From Bradyrhizobium sp. Rc3b (lineage in GTDB: Bacteria > Pseudomonadota > Alphaproteobacteria > Rhizobiales > Xanthobacteraceae), in the NCBI RefSeq assembly GCF_900114915.1, contig NZ_FOUS01000011.1, positions 124,001 through 188,000 on the forward strand: a stretch of DNA of 64,000 nucleotides, given 5' to 3'. Shown in pieces: positions 1 through 8,750 of this stretch. The notes below the pieces were generated by a model that was not told the origin of the DNA, made no database searches, and worked only from the letters and a program-made list of their open reading frames with translations. The first letter of the stretch is position 1. The number at the start of each line of letters is the position of its first letter. The position numbers and the translations under genes were made by a program.

Positions 1-619
1 TTTGCTCAATGTAGGAGTTCACCAGCATGTAGCCGCCGAATGGAAGCATCACAGCAGTCAGGGTCCCGAGGATGTAAGGAAAGGGACGCCTTGCTCCGGC
101 GGCGATCGTCGCACTCCCCGGTCCGCCTCGACGCGCCGACCATGTCTGCCATCCGATCACGAGCATCAGGAGCACGGCGCAAACGCCTGCTCCCGCCGCC
201 ATGAACCTGGACGTGGACCGGATATGGTTCAGATGGTCGTCGAGATCTTCGACAATGACCGGAAGCGATGCATCGTCGTCAACAGCCTGAATGGGAATCG
301 TCAGGAGCTTGAGCTGGTTGCCAACCATGATCCGCGCCGCATAGGCAGCACTGACCGCAATGCCCGTGCGCTCGCGCTGGACGCCATCCCTGCCGGTCCA
401 CTGCAATCCGATCGACAGATTTTCGTCGACATAGCGCGGCCAGCCGCCGTCAAACACGAACGGAAACCGCGGCGAGACGACTTTGGCCGAAATGATCTTT
501 CCGGTGGTGCCATAGCCATCGCGCATGACACGTTCGATGGCATGCTGATTCCAGAACATCCCCAACGCCGCCAAAACACCGACGGCCAGAAACAGGATCA
601 ACACAGTGCGCAATGACAT
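1..619 (-). CDS. Partial membrane protein of unknown function (C-terminus outside window)
   Basis: The minus-strand frame is open from an ATG at 619-617 to the window edge, giving 206 visible residues without a stop. It begins MSLRTVLILFLAVGV, a hydrophobic N-terminal helix (about residues 5-22). A soluble region of about 110 residues with beta-rich, DUF3592-like character follows, then two more hydrophobic helices (about 140-157 and 182-200). This suggests an inner-membrane protein with a central extracytoplasmic or cytoplasmic domain. A plus-strand open frame over the same bases lacks protein-like composition and is taken as its shadow. I do not recognise a specific family; DUF3592 similarity is only an impression from topology. 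Confidence 0.6.
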   Translation of the reverse strand, partial: MSLRTVLILFLAVGVLAALGMFWNQHAIERVMRDGYGTTGKIISAKVVSPRFPFVFDGGWPRYVDENLSIGLQWTGRDGVQRERTGIAVSAAYAARIMVGNQLKLLTIPIQAVDDDASLPVIVEDLDDHLNHIRSTSRFMAAGAGVCAVLLMLVIGWQTWSARRGGPGSATIAAGARRPFPYILGTLTAVMLPFGGYMLVNSYIEQ

Positions 620-733
620 CGATCATCGCCCGCATAGCGCAGGGCCGCATCGCCCGGCGCGCCTCACTATCGCAAGTTGCTGATATCGCGGCGCCACAAC
701 TCTTGTCAAACGGATGAATTGTCGTCCGCTGGC

Positions 734-822
734 GTAGGGCGGATTAGCCGATGGCGTAATCCGCCGTATTGATCGCCACGGCAATAGGTGTGGCGGATTT
801 ACGCTTCGCTAATCCGCCCTAC
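734..822. repeat. Intergenic palindrome, GTAGGGCGGATTA family, copy 1
   Basis: Two perfect 15-bp inverted arms, GTAGGGCGGATTAGC at 734-748 and its complement at 808-822, enclose a second inner inverted pair (GTAATCCGCC-like and GGCGGATTTAC). The element can fold as one long cruciform or as two hairpins. A second copy lies at 11883-11973. It sits just downstream of the minus-strand oxidoreductase stop codon. Confidence 0.85.
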
Positions 823-831
823 GAGACCGCC

Positions 832-3800
832 CTACTCCGCCGCGATCTGCCTTGGCGCGGGCGGCGGGTTGGCCAAGTCCGCGGCGAGTTGGGCGTAGCG
901 GGCCTTGGCGTCCGCGACCGCTTTCTCCTTCACCGGGCCGTAGCCGCGGATGCGGTCGGGCAGCGACAGCAGTTCCACCGCGGTGTCGATCGTCACCGGC
1001 GACAACAGGCCGAGCACGGTGGCGACGTCCTTCTCGTAGCCGGCGATCAGGTCGCGTTCGAGCTTGCGGTCGGCGCTGCGGCCGAAGATATCGAGCGGCG
1101 TGCCGCGCAGGAATTTGAGTTTCGCCAGCACGCCGAAGACGTTCAGCATCCAGGGGCCGAAGGCGCGCTTCTTCGGGCGTCCCAGCGCGTCGAGGCCACC
1201 GCCGAGGATCGGCGGCGCCAGGTTGAAGCTGAATTTGAAGTCGCCCTCGAATTGATCGCGGAGCTGCTGGGCGAAGGCCCCGTCGGTGTAGAGGCGCGCG
1301 ACTTCGTATTCGTCCTTGTAGGCCAAGAGCTTGGCGTAGTTCACCGCAACCGCGCGCGGCAGCGCATCGCCATAACCGCCCTTCACTGCGGCATCGCGCA
1401 CCTGGTCGATCAGCTTGCGGTAGCGCTTGGCGAGACGGCTGTTCTGATAGGCAGCGAGGTGCTTGGCGCGGTGCTCGATGACCTCGTCGAGGCTCATGGC
1501 GTCCAGCGTCTTGGGCGCAGCCACCTGGTCCGTACCCTTCAGCATGTTGGCAAGACGTGCGGGATCGGCGACCGCGAGCCGGCCGAGGCGGAAGGCTTCC
1601 TTGTTCATCTTGATCGAGACGCCGTTGACCTCGATCGCCTGTTCGATCGACTCCGCCGACAGCGGGAACAAGCCCTTCTGATAGGCGTAGCCCATCATCA
1701 TCATGTTGGTGGCGATGCTGTCGCCGAGCAGCTGCTCGGCCGGCTTGGTGAAATCGAAGAACACCGAGTCCTTGTGCAGCGCGGTCTCCAAGAGCCCGTT
1801 CAGCTTGCGGGTCTGGAAGTTGAAGTCGCGGTTGAGGACGAAATCGGCGGTGGGGATGACGTGGCTGTTGATGATGCCGCGCGTCCGGGTGGAGTCGCAG
1901 AGCGAGATCGTGTCCTTGGCGACCGCGACCACCTCATCGGCGGCGAGCACGAGATCGGCCGTGCCGGTGACGATGCGCGAGCAGGTCACTTCCGCGGGGT
2001 GATCCGACAGGCGGACATGGCTGAGCACCGCCCCGCCCTTCTGTGCAAGGCCGGACATGTCGAGGATCATCGAGGCCTTGCCCTCGATATGGGCGGCCAT
2101 GCCGAGCAGCGCGCCGATGGTGAGAACGCCGGTGCCGCCGACGCCGCCGACCGCGATGTTATAGGGCTTGTCGAGCGTCGGGCGCGAGGCCGGCTCGGGC
2201 AGCGCGCCGATATCGGCAAGCTCAGCCGGCGCACGGTGGCGCGGCTTGCCGCCGTCCACGGTGACGAAGGACGGGCAAAAGCCCTTGAGGCAGGAATAAT
2301 CCTTGTTGCAGGACGACTGGTTGATGGCGCGCTTGCGACCGAACTCGGTCTCCAGCGGCTCGACCGAGATACAATTCGACTGCACCGAGCAATCGCCGCA
2401 GCCTTCGCAGACCGCGGGGTTGATCATGACGCGGCGCGCCGGATCTTCCATCAGGCCGCGCTTGCGGCGGCGGCGCTTTTCGGCGGCGCACGTCTGCACG
2501 AACACGATAGCCGATGTGCCCTTGTGTTCCCGGCACATCTTCATGACGTTTTGCAGCTCGTCGCGATGATAGAGCTTCACGCCCGGCGCGATGGTGCTGG
2601 CCGGATAGGCGTCGGGCGCCTCCGAGACAAGATAGATCTCGCGGATGCCTTCGGCGTGGAGCTGATGGGTGATCTGCTGCGGCGAGAGATCGCCGTCATG
2701 GCGCTGGCCGCCGGTCATGGCCACCGCGTCGTTGTAGAGGATCTTATAGGTGATGTTGGTCTTGGATGCCACCGCCTGGCGGATGGCGAGAAGGCCCGAG
2801 TGGAAATAGGTGCCGTCGCCGAGATTGGCGAAAATGTGGTTCTCGTTGGTGAAGGGTGCGATGCCGACCCACGGCACGCCCTCGCCGCCCATATGCGTAA
2901 AGGTCTCGGTCGAGCGGTCCATCCACAGCGCCATGAAATGGCAGCCGATGCCGGCGAGCGCGCGGCTGCCTTCGGGGACCTTCGTCGAGGTGTTGTGGGG
3001 ACAGCCGGAGCAGAAATACGGAGTGCGGGAGACAGGGGCGACCGCTTGCATCTGGGTGGCCTGACGGCCGTTGAACCAGTCGGCCTTGGCGCGGAGCATC
3101 GAAGCAATCTCAGGATTGAGATTAAGTCGAAGCAGACGCTCGGTAAGCGAGGTCGCAAGCGAGGCGACGCTGAGCTCGGCGGCGAAGGTCAAAAAGCGCT
3201 TGTCGTGCTCGTCCATCTTGCCGACGATGCGCGGGCGCACGTCGTCGCGCCAGTTGAACAACACCTGCTTGACCTGGTTCTCGACGATCTCGCGGCGCTC
3301 CTCGACGATGAAGATCTCCTCCAGGCCGACGGCGAATTCATGCACGCCTTCCGGCTCCAGCGGCCAGGGCATGCCGATCTTGTAGAGGCGAAGGCCGATC
3401 TTGGCGGCGACCTCTTCGGTGACGCCGAGCTCGCGCAGCGCCTGACGGACGTCCTCATAGCTTTTGCCTGACGCCATGATGCCGAAGCGGGCGTTCGGCG
3501 AATCCATGGTGACGCGGTTGACCTTGTTGGCGCGCGCAAAGGCGATCGCGGCAAAGCCCTTGTAGTCCTGCAAGCGCCGATCCTGCTCGAAGCGATCGTC
3601 GGGCCAGCGCAGGTTGAGTCCGCCTTGCGGCATCTCGAAATCGGTCGGGATGATGAACGGCTTCATCTCGTCGGTGAGGTCGATCTCGGCGGTGGTCTCC
3701 ACCGTCTCCGTGATCACCTTCATGCCGACCCAGCAGCCGGAATAGCGCGACATCGCGATGCCGAGCAGGCCCATCTCGATCATCTCGTGGATGCTCGAGG

Positions 3801-4323
3801 GATAGAGATACGGCATCAAGGCCGACATGAAGGCATGGTCGGACTGATGCGGGACCGTCGAGGATTTTGCGCCGTGGTCGTCACCGGCGAGACAGAGCAC
3901 GCCGCCGTTCTTGGCCGAGCCTGCGGCATTGCCGTGGCGGAACACGTCGCCGCAGCGATCGACGCCGGGGCCCTTGCCGTACCAGATGCCGACCACCCCG
4001 TCATATTTCGCGCCGGGCGAGAGGTTAAGCTGCTGCGAGCCCCAGACGGCGGTGGCCGCCAGATCCTCGTTCACGCCGGGCTGGAACTTGATGTTGTATT
4101 GTTCGAGATGCTTGCGGGCGGCAAAGAGCTGCTGGTCGTAGCCGCCGAGCGGCGAGCCGCGATAGCCGGAGATGAAGCCCGCGGTGTTGAGGCCGCTGGC
4201 GCGGTCACGCCGGATCTGGGCCATGGGCAGGCGGACCAGGGCCTGGATGCCCGTGGTGAAGACGTGTCCGGTTTCCTGGGTGTATTTTTGATCGAGACTG
4301 ATCGGACCCTGGTTGATTCCCAT
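832..4323 (-). CDS. Indolepyruvate ferredoxin oxidoreductase family protein (fused alpha-gamma type)
   Basis: A 1163-residue single-chain 2-oxoacid:ferredoxin oxidoreductase of the indolepyruvate type. Family members oxidatively decarboxylate arylpyruvates or other 2-oxoacids to acyl-CoA, using thiamine diphosphate and an Fe-S cluster in the cytoplasm. The N-terminal half is the IorA-like part. A GDGTYF thiamine-diphosphate motif lies near residue 501. A cysteine cluster CEGCGDCSVQSNC near 638-650 is followed by further cysteines (SSCNKDYSCLKGFC), which would bind Fe-S. A GGVGGTG Rossmann-like segment near 722 opens the IorB/gamma-like part. The upstream GAGGAC supports the ATG start. The gene is monocistronic, and no ferredoxin gene adjoins it. 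The exact substrate cannot be read from sequence. Confidence 0.93.
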   Translation of the reverse strand: MGINQGPISLDQKYTQETGHVFTTGIQALVRLPMAQIRRDRASGLNTAGFISGYRGSPLGGYDQQLFAARKHLEQYNIKFQPGVNEDLAATAVWGSQQLNLSPGAKYDGVVGIWYGKGPGVDRCGDVFRHGNAAGSAKNGGVLCLAGDDHGAKSSTVPHQSDHAFMSALMPYLYPSSIHEMIEMGLLGIAMSRYSGCWVGMKVITETVETTAEIDLTDEMKPFIIPTDFEMPQGGLNLRWPDDRFEQDRRLQDYKGFAAIAFARANKVNRVTMDSPNARFGIMASGKSYEDVRQALRELGVTEEVAAKIGLRLYKIGMPWPLEPEGVHEFAVGLEEIFIVEERREIVENQVKQVLFNWRDDVRPRIVGKMDEHDKRFLTFAAELSVASLATSLTERLLRLNLNPEIASMLRAKADWFNGRQATQMQAVAPVSRTPYFCSGCPHNTSTKVPEGSRALAGIGCHFMALWMDRSTETFTHMGGEGVPWVGIAPFTNENHIFANLGDGTYFHSGLLAIRQAVASKTNITYKILYNDAVAMTGGQRHDGDLSPQQITHQLHAEGIREIYLVSEAPDAYPASTIAPGVKLYHRDELQNVMKMCREHKGTSAIVFVQTCAAEKRRRRKRGLMEDPARRVMINPAVCEGCGDCSVQSNCISVEPLETEFGRKRAINQSSCNKDYSCLKGFCPSFVTVDGGKPRHRAPAELADIGALPEPASRPTLDKPYNIAVGGVGGTGVLTIGALLGMAAHIEGKASMILDMSGLAQKGGAVLSHVRLSDHPAEVTCSRIVTGTADLVLAADEVVAVAKDTISLCDSTRTRGIINSHVIPTADFVLNRDFNFQTRKLNGLLETALHKDSVFFDFTKPAEQLLGDSIATNMMMMGYAYQKGLFPLSAESIEQAIEVNGVSIKMNKEAFRLGRLAVADPARLANMLKGTDQVAAPKTLDAMSLDEVIEHRAKHLAAYQNSRLAKRYRKLIDQVRDAAVKGGYGDALPRAVAVNYAKLLAYKDEYEVARLYTDGAFAQQLRDQFEGDFKFSFNLAPPILGGGLDALGRPKKRAFGPWMLNVFGVLAKLKFLRGTPLDIFGRSADRKLERDLIAGYEKDVATVLGLLSPVTIDTAVELLSLPDRIRGYGPVKEKAVADAKARYAQLAADLANPPPAPRQIAAE

Positions 4324-4607
4324 GTTGTCCTCTTTATCGCCCTGTTTCAGGTCTTTCCGACTTAAGCCGTTGCCTTCCCGTTGTTTTTAGCTAGGGCGCG
4401 CCGACCAATCTCGCCACTCTATGTCGGATATTTCACGATCCGCATCACAAATCTGGACCAAATGGAGCCCTGGGTAAAAATCGCAATTTCGTGGCCTGAA
4501 ACACGTTGGGCATTTTCAATTTGTGTCACCATACCCCCACTGTGGCGAAATGAACTGATGCCCCTGTCGTGCCAGATGCGGGCGATTGGTCGCAGGAGAG
4601 ACTTTCG

Positions 4608-5846
4608 ATGCGGACGATTCTGGCTGGCGCGGCTGTTGTCGGCTTGGCGTTGTGCAGTGCGGTTGCAAGCGCAGCCGGCGCCGCCGAGCCGTCGCCGGAG
4701 CTGATCGCCTACGGCAAGACGCTGGTCGAGGCCGGCGACTGCGCAGGCTGCCACACCGCCGATCCGGCAAAACCGTTCGCGGGCGGCAAGCGCATCGACA
4801 CGCCGTTCGGCGCGATCTATGCGCCGAACCTGACCCCGGACCGCGACACCGGGATCGGCGCCTGGAAAGATGCCGATTTCACCCGCGCATTGCGCACCGG
4901 CGTCGCGCCCGACGGCTCGAACTACTATCCGGCGTTCCCTTATCCCTACTTCACGAAGATGACGAAGGACGACACGCTGGCGATCCGCGCCTATCTCGGC
5001 ACGCTTGCGCCCGTCGTCAACCGCAACAAGCCGCCGGAGCTGCGCTGGCCGTTCGGCTATCGCGGCCTGATGCGGGTCTGGAACGCGATGTATTTCAAGC
5101 CCGGCCTGTACGAGCCGGACCAGAGCCAGAGCGCGGCGTGGAACAGAGGTGGCTATCTCGTCACCGGGCTCGGTCATTGCGGGGCCTGCCACACGCCGAA
5201 GAACTATTTTGGCGCGGACAAACAGGCGCAGGCGCTCTCGGGCAACGAGGTCGGCGGCTGGTACGCGCCAAGGCTCGACGGCGCCTCCCGCACAGGCCTG
5301 AAGTCGTGGAGCGAGGCGGACATCGCCGAATATCTGCAGAGCGGGCGCAATGCCAGGAGCCATGCCGGCGGGCTGATGGCGGAGGTGGTCGTCAACTCAA
5401 CGGCGAAGATGAGCGATGCCGATGTGCGCGCGATCGCGGTGTACCTGAAGAGCCTGCCGCCGTCGCGGCGCGAGACCATCGTGACGCCGCCTGATGATGC
5501 CGAGATGAAGGCGGGCCAGGCGGTCTACGCCAAGCTCTGCATCGCATGCCATGAAGCCGACGGCTCGGGTGCGCCGCGGATCTATCCGCCGCTGCCCGGC
5601 AATGCGCTGCTGCAATCGATCAATCCATCCTCCACCTTGCGCATCATCCTCGACGGCGCCCACACCGTGACTACCCCGCGCGCGCCCAACACCGGCGAGA
5701 TGCCGCCCTATGCCAAGCTGTCCAATGAGGAGATCGCTGCGGTGACGAACTACATCCGCAACGCCTGGGGCAATGCGGCCCCACTGGTGACGCCGGCGCA
5801 GGTCGCGAAGGCAAGGAAGCAGGGGCGAATGGGGAGTAGCGAATAG
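4608..5846 (+). CDS. Tri-haem c-type cytochrome (alcohol/aldehyde dehydrogenase cytochrome subunit type)
   Basis: A 412-residue periplasmic electron carrier. A cleavable signal peptide (MRTILAGAAVVGLALCSAVA, then an Ala-rich cleavage region) is followed by three haem c motifs: CAGCH at 45-49, CGACH at 191-195 and CIACH at 311-315. This layout matches the cytochrome subunit of membrane-bound alcohol, gluconate or aldehyde dehydrogenases, which passes electrons to quinone or terminal oxidases. No dehydrogenase subunit is adjacent, so the partner is unknown. The ATG at 4608 is preferred over an in-frame GTG at 4569 because it follows CAGGAGAG and starts the signal peptide. The stop codon lies inside a palindromic repeat. 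Confidence 0.9.
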   Translation: MRTILAGAAVVGLALCSAVASAAGAAEPSPELIAYGKTLVEAGDCAGCHTADPAKPFAGGKRIDTPFGAIYAPNLTPDRDTGIGAWKDADFTRALRTGVAPDGSNYYPAFPYPYFTKMTKDDTLAIRAYLGTLAPVVNRNKPPELRWPFGYRGLMRVWNAMYFKPGLYEPDQSQSAAWNRGGYLVTGLGHCGACHTPKNYFGADKQAQALSGNEVGGWYAPRLDGASRTGLKSWSEADIAEYLQSGRNARSHAGGLMAEVVVNSTAKMSDADVRAIAVYLKSLPPSRRETIVTPPDDAEMKAGQAVYAKLCIACHEADGSGAPRIYPPLPGNALLQSINPSSTLRIILDGAHTVTTPRAPNTGEMPPYAKLSNEEIAAVTNYIRNAWGNAAPLVTPAQVAKARKQGRMGSSE

Positions 5847-5874
5847 CCAGATCTATCCGCTATTCGCCATTCGC
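5825..5874. repeat. Palindromic repeat, GCGAATAGC family, copy 1
   Basis: GCGAATAGC at 5839-5847 pairs perfectly with GCTATTCGC at 5859-5867, flanked by the shorter GGCGAAT/ATTCGC pair. The left arm supplies the last codons and TAG stop of the cytochrome gene. Related copies lie at 29414-29467 and 44853-44916. It may also serve as a bidirectional transcription stop between two convergent genes. Confidence 0.8.
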
Positions 5875-5885
5875 GCGCGCGGCGC

Positions 5886-6530
5886 TCACCTCTCCTCATC
5901 CCCGGTGAACACGAATTTCGGCATCTCCCATTTGTAGCGAACCGCGAGCAGGCGGAAGCTGAGACCGAGCACGAAGGTCAGGATGGTCCAGAGCTCGGCA
6001 TTGAGGTTGAGGCCGAAGGCGGTGGCGTAGAACAGTCCCGTCACGACCGAAACGCTGGCGTAGAGTTCGGATCGGAACAGCAGCGGCACGTCGTTGCAGA
6101 GCACGTCGCGCAACACGCCGCCGGCGCAGCCCGTCACCATGCCCGACACGATCACGATCGGCAGCGAGGCATCCATCTGCCAGCCGACGTTGCAGCCGAT
6201 CATGGTGAAGACGACGAGGCCGATGGCATCGAGCACGATGAACGCGAGGTGCAGCCGATGCACCAGCCGCGCGATCAGGATCGTGAGCAGCGCCGCGCCA
6301 CCCGGCAGCGCGAGGTAGATTGGGCTCGCCACCCACACCAGCGGGTAGTGACCGAGAAACAGGTCACGCAGCGTGCCGCCGCCGAGAGCGGTCACGCAGG
6401 CCAGAAGACAAACGCCGACATAGTCCATGCTGCGCCGGCCGGCGGCGAGTGCCGCCGTCATGCCCTCTGCCGTGATGGCGACGAGTCCCAGAAGATGCAG
6501 CACGCTATCCGTCGGCGGCAGGCTCCACAT
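5886..6530 (-). CDS. Trimeric intracellular cation channel (TRIC)/UPF0126 family membrane protein
   Basis: A 214-residue inner-membrane protein with seven predicted hydrophobic helices. It is built from two similar halves, each carrying the family glycine motif: GGGTLRD at 50-56 and GGVLRD at 137-142. Members (YicG/UPF0126) are bacterial TRIC-like channels; some are annotated as glycine transporters. The frame stays open far upstream, but the ATG at 6530 gives the typical length, begins just before the first helix and follows AAGGGA. The upstream extension is Arg-rich and implausible. It is convergent with the cytochrome gene and divergent from the next small membrane protein. Transported ion is not determinable. 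Confidence 0.88.
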   Translation of the reverse strand: MWSLPPTDSVLHLLGLVAITAEGMTAALAAGRRSMDYVGVCLLACVTALGGGTLRDLFLGHYPLVWVASPIYLALPGGAALLTILIARLVHRLHLAFIVLDAIGLVVFTMIGCNVGWQMDASLPIVIVSGMVTGCAGGVLRDVLCNDVPLLFRSELYASVSVVTGLFYATAFGLNLNAELWTILTFVLGLSFRLLAVRYKWEMPKFVFTGDEER

Positions 6531-6695
6531 CGGCTTGTTCCCTTCGTCGCGGCCATGGAACCCGCGTCCAGTTCCCAGCCAGACAGGTTCCCGATTCCCG
6601 CCGGGAGGGCAACATCCGACGAAAGCATAAAACGGGCGGAACAGAAGCTCGCATCCCCGGGTTGTCACGGCGCAATCAACGAGGAGATTGAATCG

Positions 6696-7088
6696 ATGGC
6701 TGACGACCGTTTTCCCAACGATCCGTACCGCCCGAACCTCGCCGACGATGAGTATCTTCGCGCGGCGCGCCGGGATGCCGACCTTCAGGCCGACCCCGAG
6801 CTTGGCGAAGGCCCCGCTTCCAGCGGCAAGGTTGCGTTGTTCGCCGTTGCGATTGCGCTGGTGCTGGGTGCCGTGTTCTACGGCCTGAACAATACCACCA
6901 CTAGCAACCAGGCCAGCAACGCACCGGCCTCGCAGACGGCACAGACGCAGCCCACCAATCCGGCCGCGCCTCCCGGCATGCGCGACGTGACGCCACCGCG
7001 CAACAACGCCGAGCCGGGCGTGACCACGGGTGCGGCGCCGAGCAAGCCGGCCCCGGATACGCAGAAGCCGTCTGACGGCGCGAAGTAA
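6696..7088 (+). CDS. Hypothetical single-pass membrane protein
   Basis: A 130-residue protein with an acidic, charged N-terminal 40 residues (MADDRFPNDPYRPN...), one hydrophobic helix at about 45-63, then a low-complexity tail rich in Ala, Pro, Thr and Asn, probably periplasmic. The start follows GAGGAG with suitable spacing. The organisation fits a small envelope protein whose tail is an unstructured spacer. I recognise no domain. A rho-independent terminator follows 22 nt after the stop, so it is probably transcribed alone. Confidence 0.75.
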   Translation: MADDRFPNDPYRPNLADDEYLRAARRDADLQADPELGEGPASSGKVALFAVAIALVLGAVFYGLNNTTTSNQASNAPASQTAQTQPTNPAAPPGMRDVTPPRNNAEPGVTTGAAPSKPAPDTQKPSDGAK

Positions 7089-7110
7089 CACTTAGCAATA
7101 GCGCGTGTAA

Positions 7111-7141
7111 GCGGCGGGACTCAAAAAGTCCCGCCGCTTTT
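7111..7141 (+). terminator. Rho-independent terminator
   Basis: A perfect 10-bp stem (GCGGCGGGAC at 7111-7120 with GTCCCGCCGC at 7128-7137) with a 7-nt loop is followed by TTTT, directly downstream of the small membrane protein gene. Confidence 0.9.
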
Positions 7142-7165
7142 CGTTTCCTGGGCTGATCGTCGCCT

Positions 7166-7975
7166 TTAGCTGAACATCTTGTTCAGCTCGCCGCCGGAAT
7201 AACCGCTGCCGAGCTCGGTGAACGTACCCTTCTCCGCCATCTCCTTTGCCGCACGCATGAAGCCGCCCCAGGCGGCGCGGGCGAGCGAGCCGCCGACGCT
7301 GATCCGGCGCACGCCGAGATCTTCGGCCTGCTGCAACGACAGGCCGGATGCGCCGATCAAGAGATTGAACGGCTTTGGTGCGACAGCCTTCACTACAGCA
7401 GAGATGTCCTCGCGGGTCTTCAGGCCCGGCGCATAGAGGCAGTCGGCGCCGGCATCGGCGTAAGCGGTGAGCCGGTCGATAACGAGCTTCAAGTCGGTCA
7501 CGCCCCACAAATAGGCTTCGCAGCGGCCGACCAGCAGCGTGCCGCTGTCGCCGATCGCCTTGCGCGAGGCCTTGATGCGCTCGACCGCGAGTGCGCGATC
7601 GTAGAGCGGCCTGTCCTTGTCGCCGGTGGAATCCTCGATCGACAGGCCGGCAACGCCGGTGCGCACGCAGCGCTCGACATTGTCCGCGACCCTCTCAGGC
7701 TCGACCGCGAAGCCGCCCTCGAAATCGGCGTTGACGGGGATGTCGACGGCCGAGCTCAATGCTGCCAGGTGCTGACAGACATCCTCGACGCTGACGTGGT
7801 TGTCGGCCTTGCCGATGGTCCAGGCAAAGCCCGCGCTCGACGACGCAATCGCCTTGAAACCGAGATGCTGCAATGCCTTGGCGCTGCCGTTATCGACCGG
7901 ATTGGGCAGGATGAAGCAGCCGCTTTCGTGCATCTTCTTGAAGGTCGCGCGCTTGTCCGCGGTCGTGACGTGCAT
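7166..7975 (-). CDS. Isocitrate lyase/phosphoenolpyruvate mutase family protein
   Basis: A 269-residue TIM-barrel enzyme of the isocitrate lyase/PEP mutase superfamily, whose members form or cleave C-C or P-C bonds of 2-oxoacid substrates with Mg2+. Family marks are the NADFEGGFA strand (metal-binding Asp near 84), EDS at 114-116 and GRCEA at 150-154. The sequence lacks the classical KKCGH loop of true isocitrate lyase, so it is not a glyoxylate-shunt enzyme. Candidates are 2-methylisocitrate lyase-like or oxaloacetate-decarboxylase-like activity. The start at MHVTTADKR follows AAGGGAG. It is the last of three minus-strand genes (8731 to 7166) that may be co-transcribed. Confidence 0.85.
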   Translation of the reverse strand: MHVTTADKRATFKKMHESGCFILPNPVDNGSAKALQHLGFKAIASSSAGFAWTIGKADNHVSVEDVCQHLAALSSAVDIPVNADFEGGFAVEPERVADNVERCVRTGVAGLSIEDSTGDKDRPLYDRALAVERIKASRKAIGDSGTLLVGRCEAYLWGVTDLKLVIDRLTAYADAGADCLYAPGLKTREDISAVVKAVAPKPFNLLIGASGLSLQQAEDLGVRRISVGGSLARAAWGGFMRAAKEMAEKGTFTELGSGYSGGELNKMFS

Positions 7976-8047
7976 GTTTCTTCTCCCTTGTTGGCCGCGC
8001 AGACATAGGCGTGCCGACACGGCAGCGCCAGTGCGCACCCGGCAGCG

Positions 8048-8398
8048 CTAGTGCGCGTCGTGCACCGCCCGGCTGTCCTTGGGCGCCTGCTCGCGATCAT
8101 TCATGCCGTAGTCCCTGACGACGCTGGCGATGCGCAGGTGATAATCGGCAAAGATCTGCGCCCGGCCCTTCGCCTGGGTGCGGCGGTGCTCCATCGTGTT
8201 GCGCCAGGCCTGCACCGCCGCCTCGTCGCGCCAGAACGACACCGAAAGGATCTTGCCCTTCTCGGTCAGGCTCTCGAAGCGCTCGACCGAGATGAAGCCG
8301 TCGATGGTTTGCAGGATCGGCCTCAGATCGGCTGCGAGGTCAAAATAGTCCTGGCGGTGTTCCGGCTTCGGCCAGACCTCGAAGATCACGGCGATCAT
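8048..8398 (-). CDS. Antibiotic biosynthesis monooxygenase (ABM) domain protein
   Basis: A 116-residue protein with the dimeric alpha+beta-barrel fold typical of ABM-domain proteins (MIAVIFEVWPKPEHRQDYFD..., then DGFISVERFES and ILSVSFWRDEAAVQAWR). Members include cofactor-free monooxygenases and many small proteins of unknown substrate. Two ATGs occur 6 nt apart. AGGAG lies immediately against the first (8404), so the second (8398), at normal spacing, is preferred. The neighbours are a NIPSNAP-type protein upstream and an isocitrate-lyase-family enzyme downstream, which suggests a small oxidative or detoxification unit. The substrate is unknown. Confidence 0.82.
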   Translation of the reverse strand: MIAVIFEVWPKPEHRQDYFDLAADLRPILQTIDGFISVERFESLTEKGKILSVSFWRDEAAVQAWRNTMEHRRTQAKGRAQIFADYHLRIASVVRDYGMNDREQAPKDSRAVHDAH

Positions 8399-8422
8399 GG
8401 GCATCTCCTGCTGCTATCGGGC

Positions 8423-8731
8423 CTACAATACCACCTTGCGCAGGAAGGTGCGCTCTTCAGCGAGGATGAATTTGTGTTCCTCGGCGAAATGGAAATTCGC
8501 CATGCCCTCCGCATCCTGCCGCAACCGCGCGCGATAGGCCTCGTATGCGGCCAGACTCTCGAAGCTGATCAGCCCGAAGGCGATGTTGTTGGTGCCCTCA
8601 TGCGGCATGAAATAGCCGATCAGGTCACCGCCGCATTTCGGGATGATGGTGAGCCAGCGCTTCGAATATTCCTCGAACTGCGCGCGCTTGAACGGGTCGA
8701 TCTGGTAGCGGATGAAGACGGTGACGGACAT
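8423..8731 (-). CDS. NIPSNAP family protein
   Basis: A 102-residue protein beginning MSVTVFIRYQIDPFKRAQFE, with the NIPSNAP-type ferredoxin-like fold and typical strand patterns (IGYFMPHEG, NIAFGLISFESLAAYEAYR). NIPSNAP proteins resemble ABM-type dimeric barrels, and their bacterial function is unclear. AGGAG lies 6 nt before the ATG. It is 24 nt upstream of the ABM gene, so the two are probably one operon. The operon is divergent from the ArsR-type regulator gene, with a nested repeat between them. Confidence 0.85.
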   Translation of the reverse strand: MSVTVFIRYQIDPFKRAQFEEYSKRWLTIIPKCGGDLIGYFMPHEGTNNIAFGLISFESLAAYEAYRARLRQDAEGMANFHFAEEHKFILAEERTFLRKVVL

Positions 8732-8750
8732 GATGGCTCCTGTTTCTTCC

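Noticed and set aside
6531..7091. N-terminal extension of the TRIC-like gene to 7091
   Set aside because: The added ~187 residues are Arg-rich and antisense to another gene. The internal ATG at 6530 has a ribosome-binding site and gives the family length.
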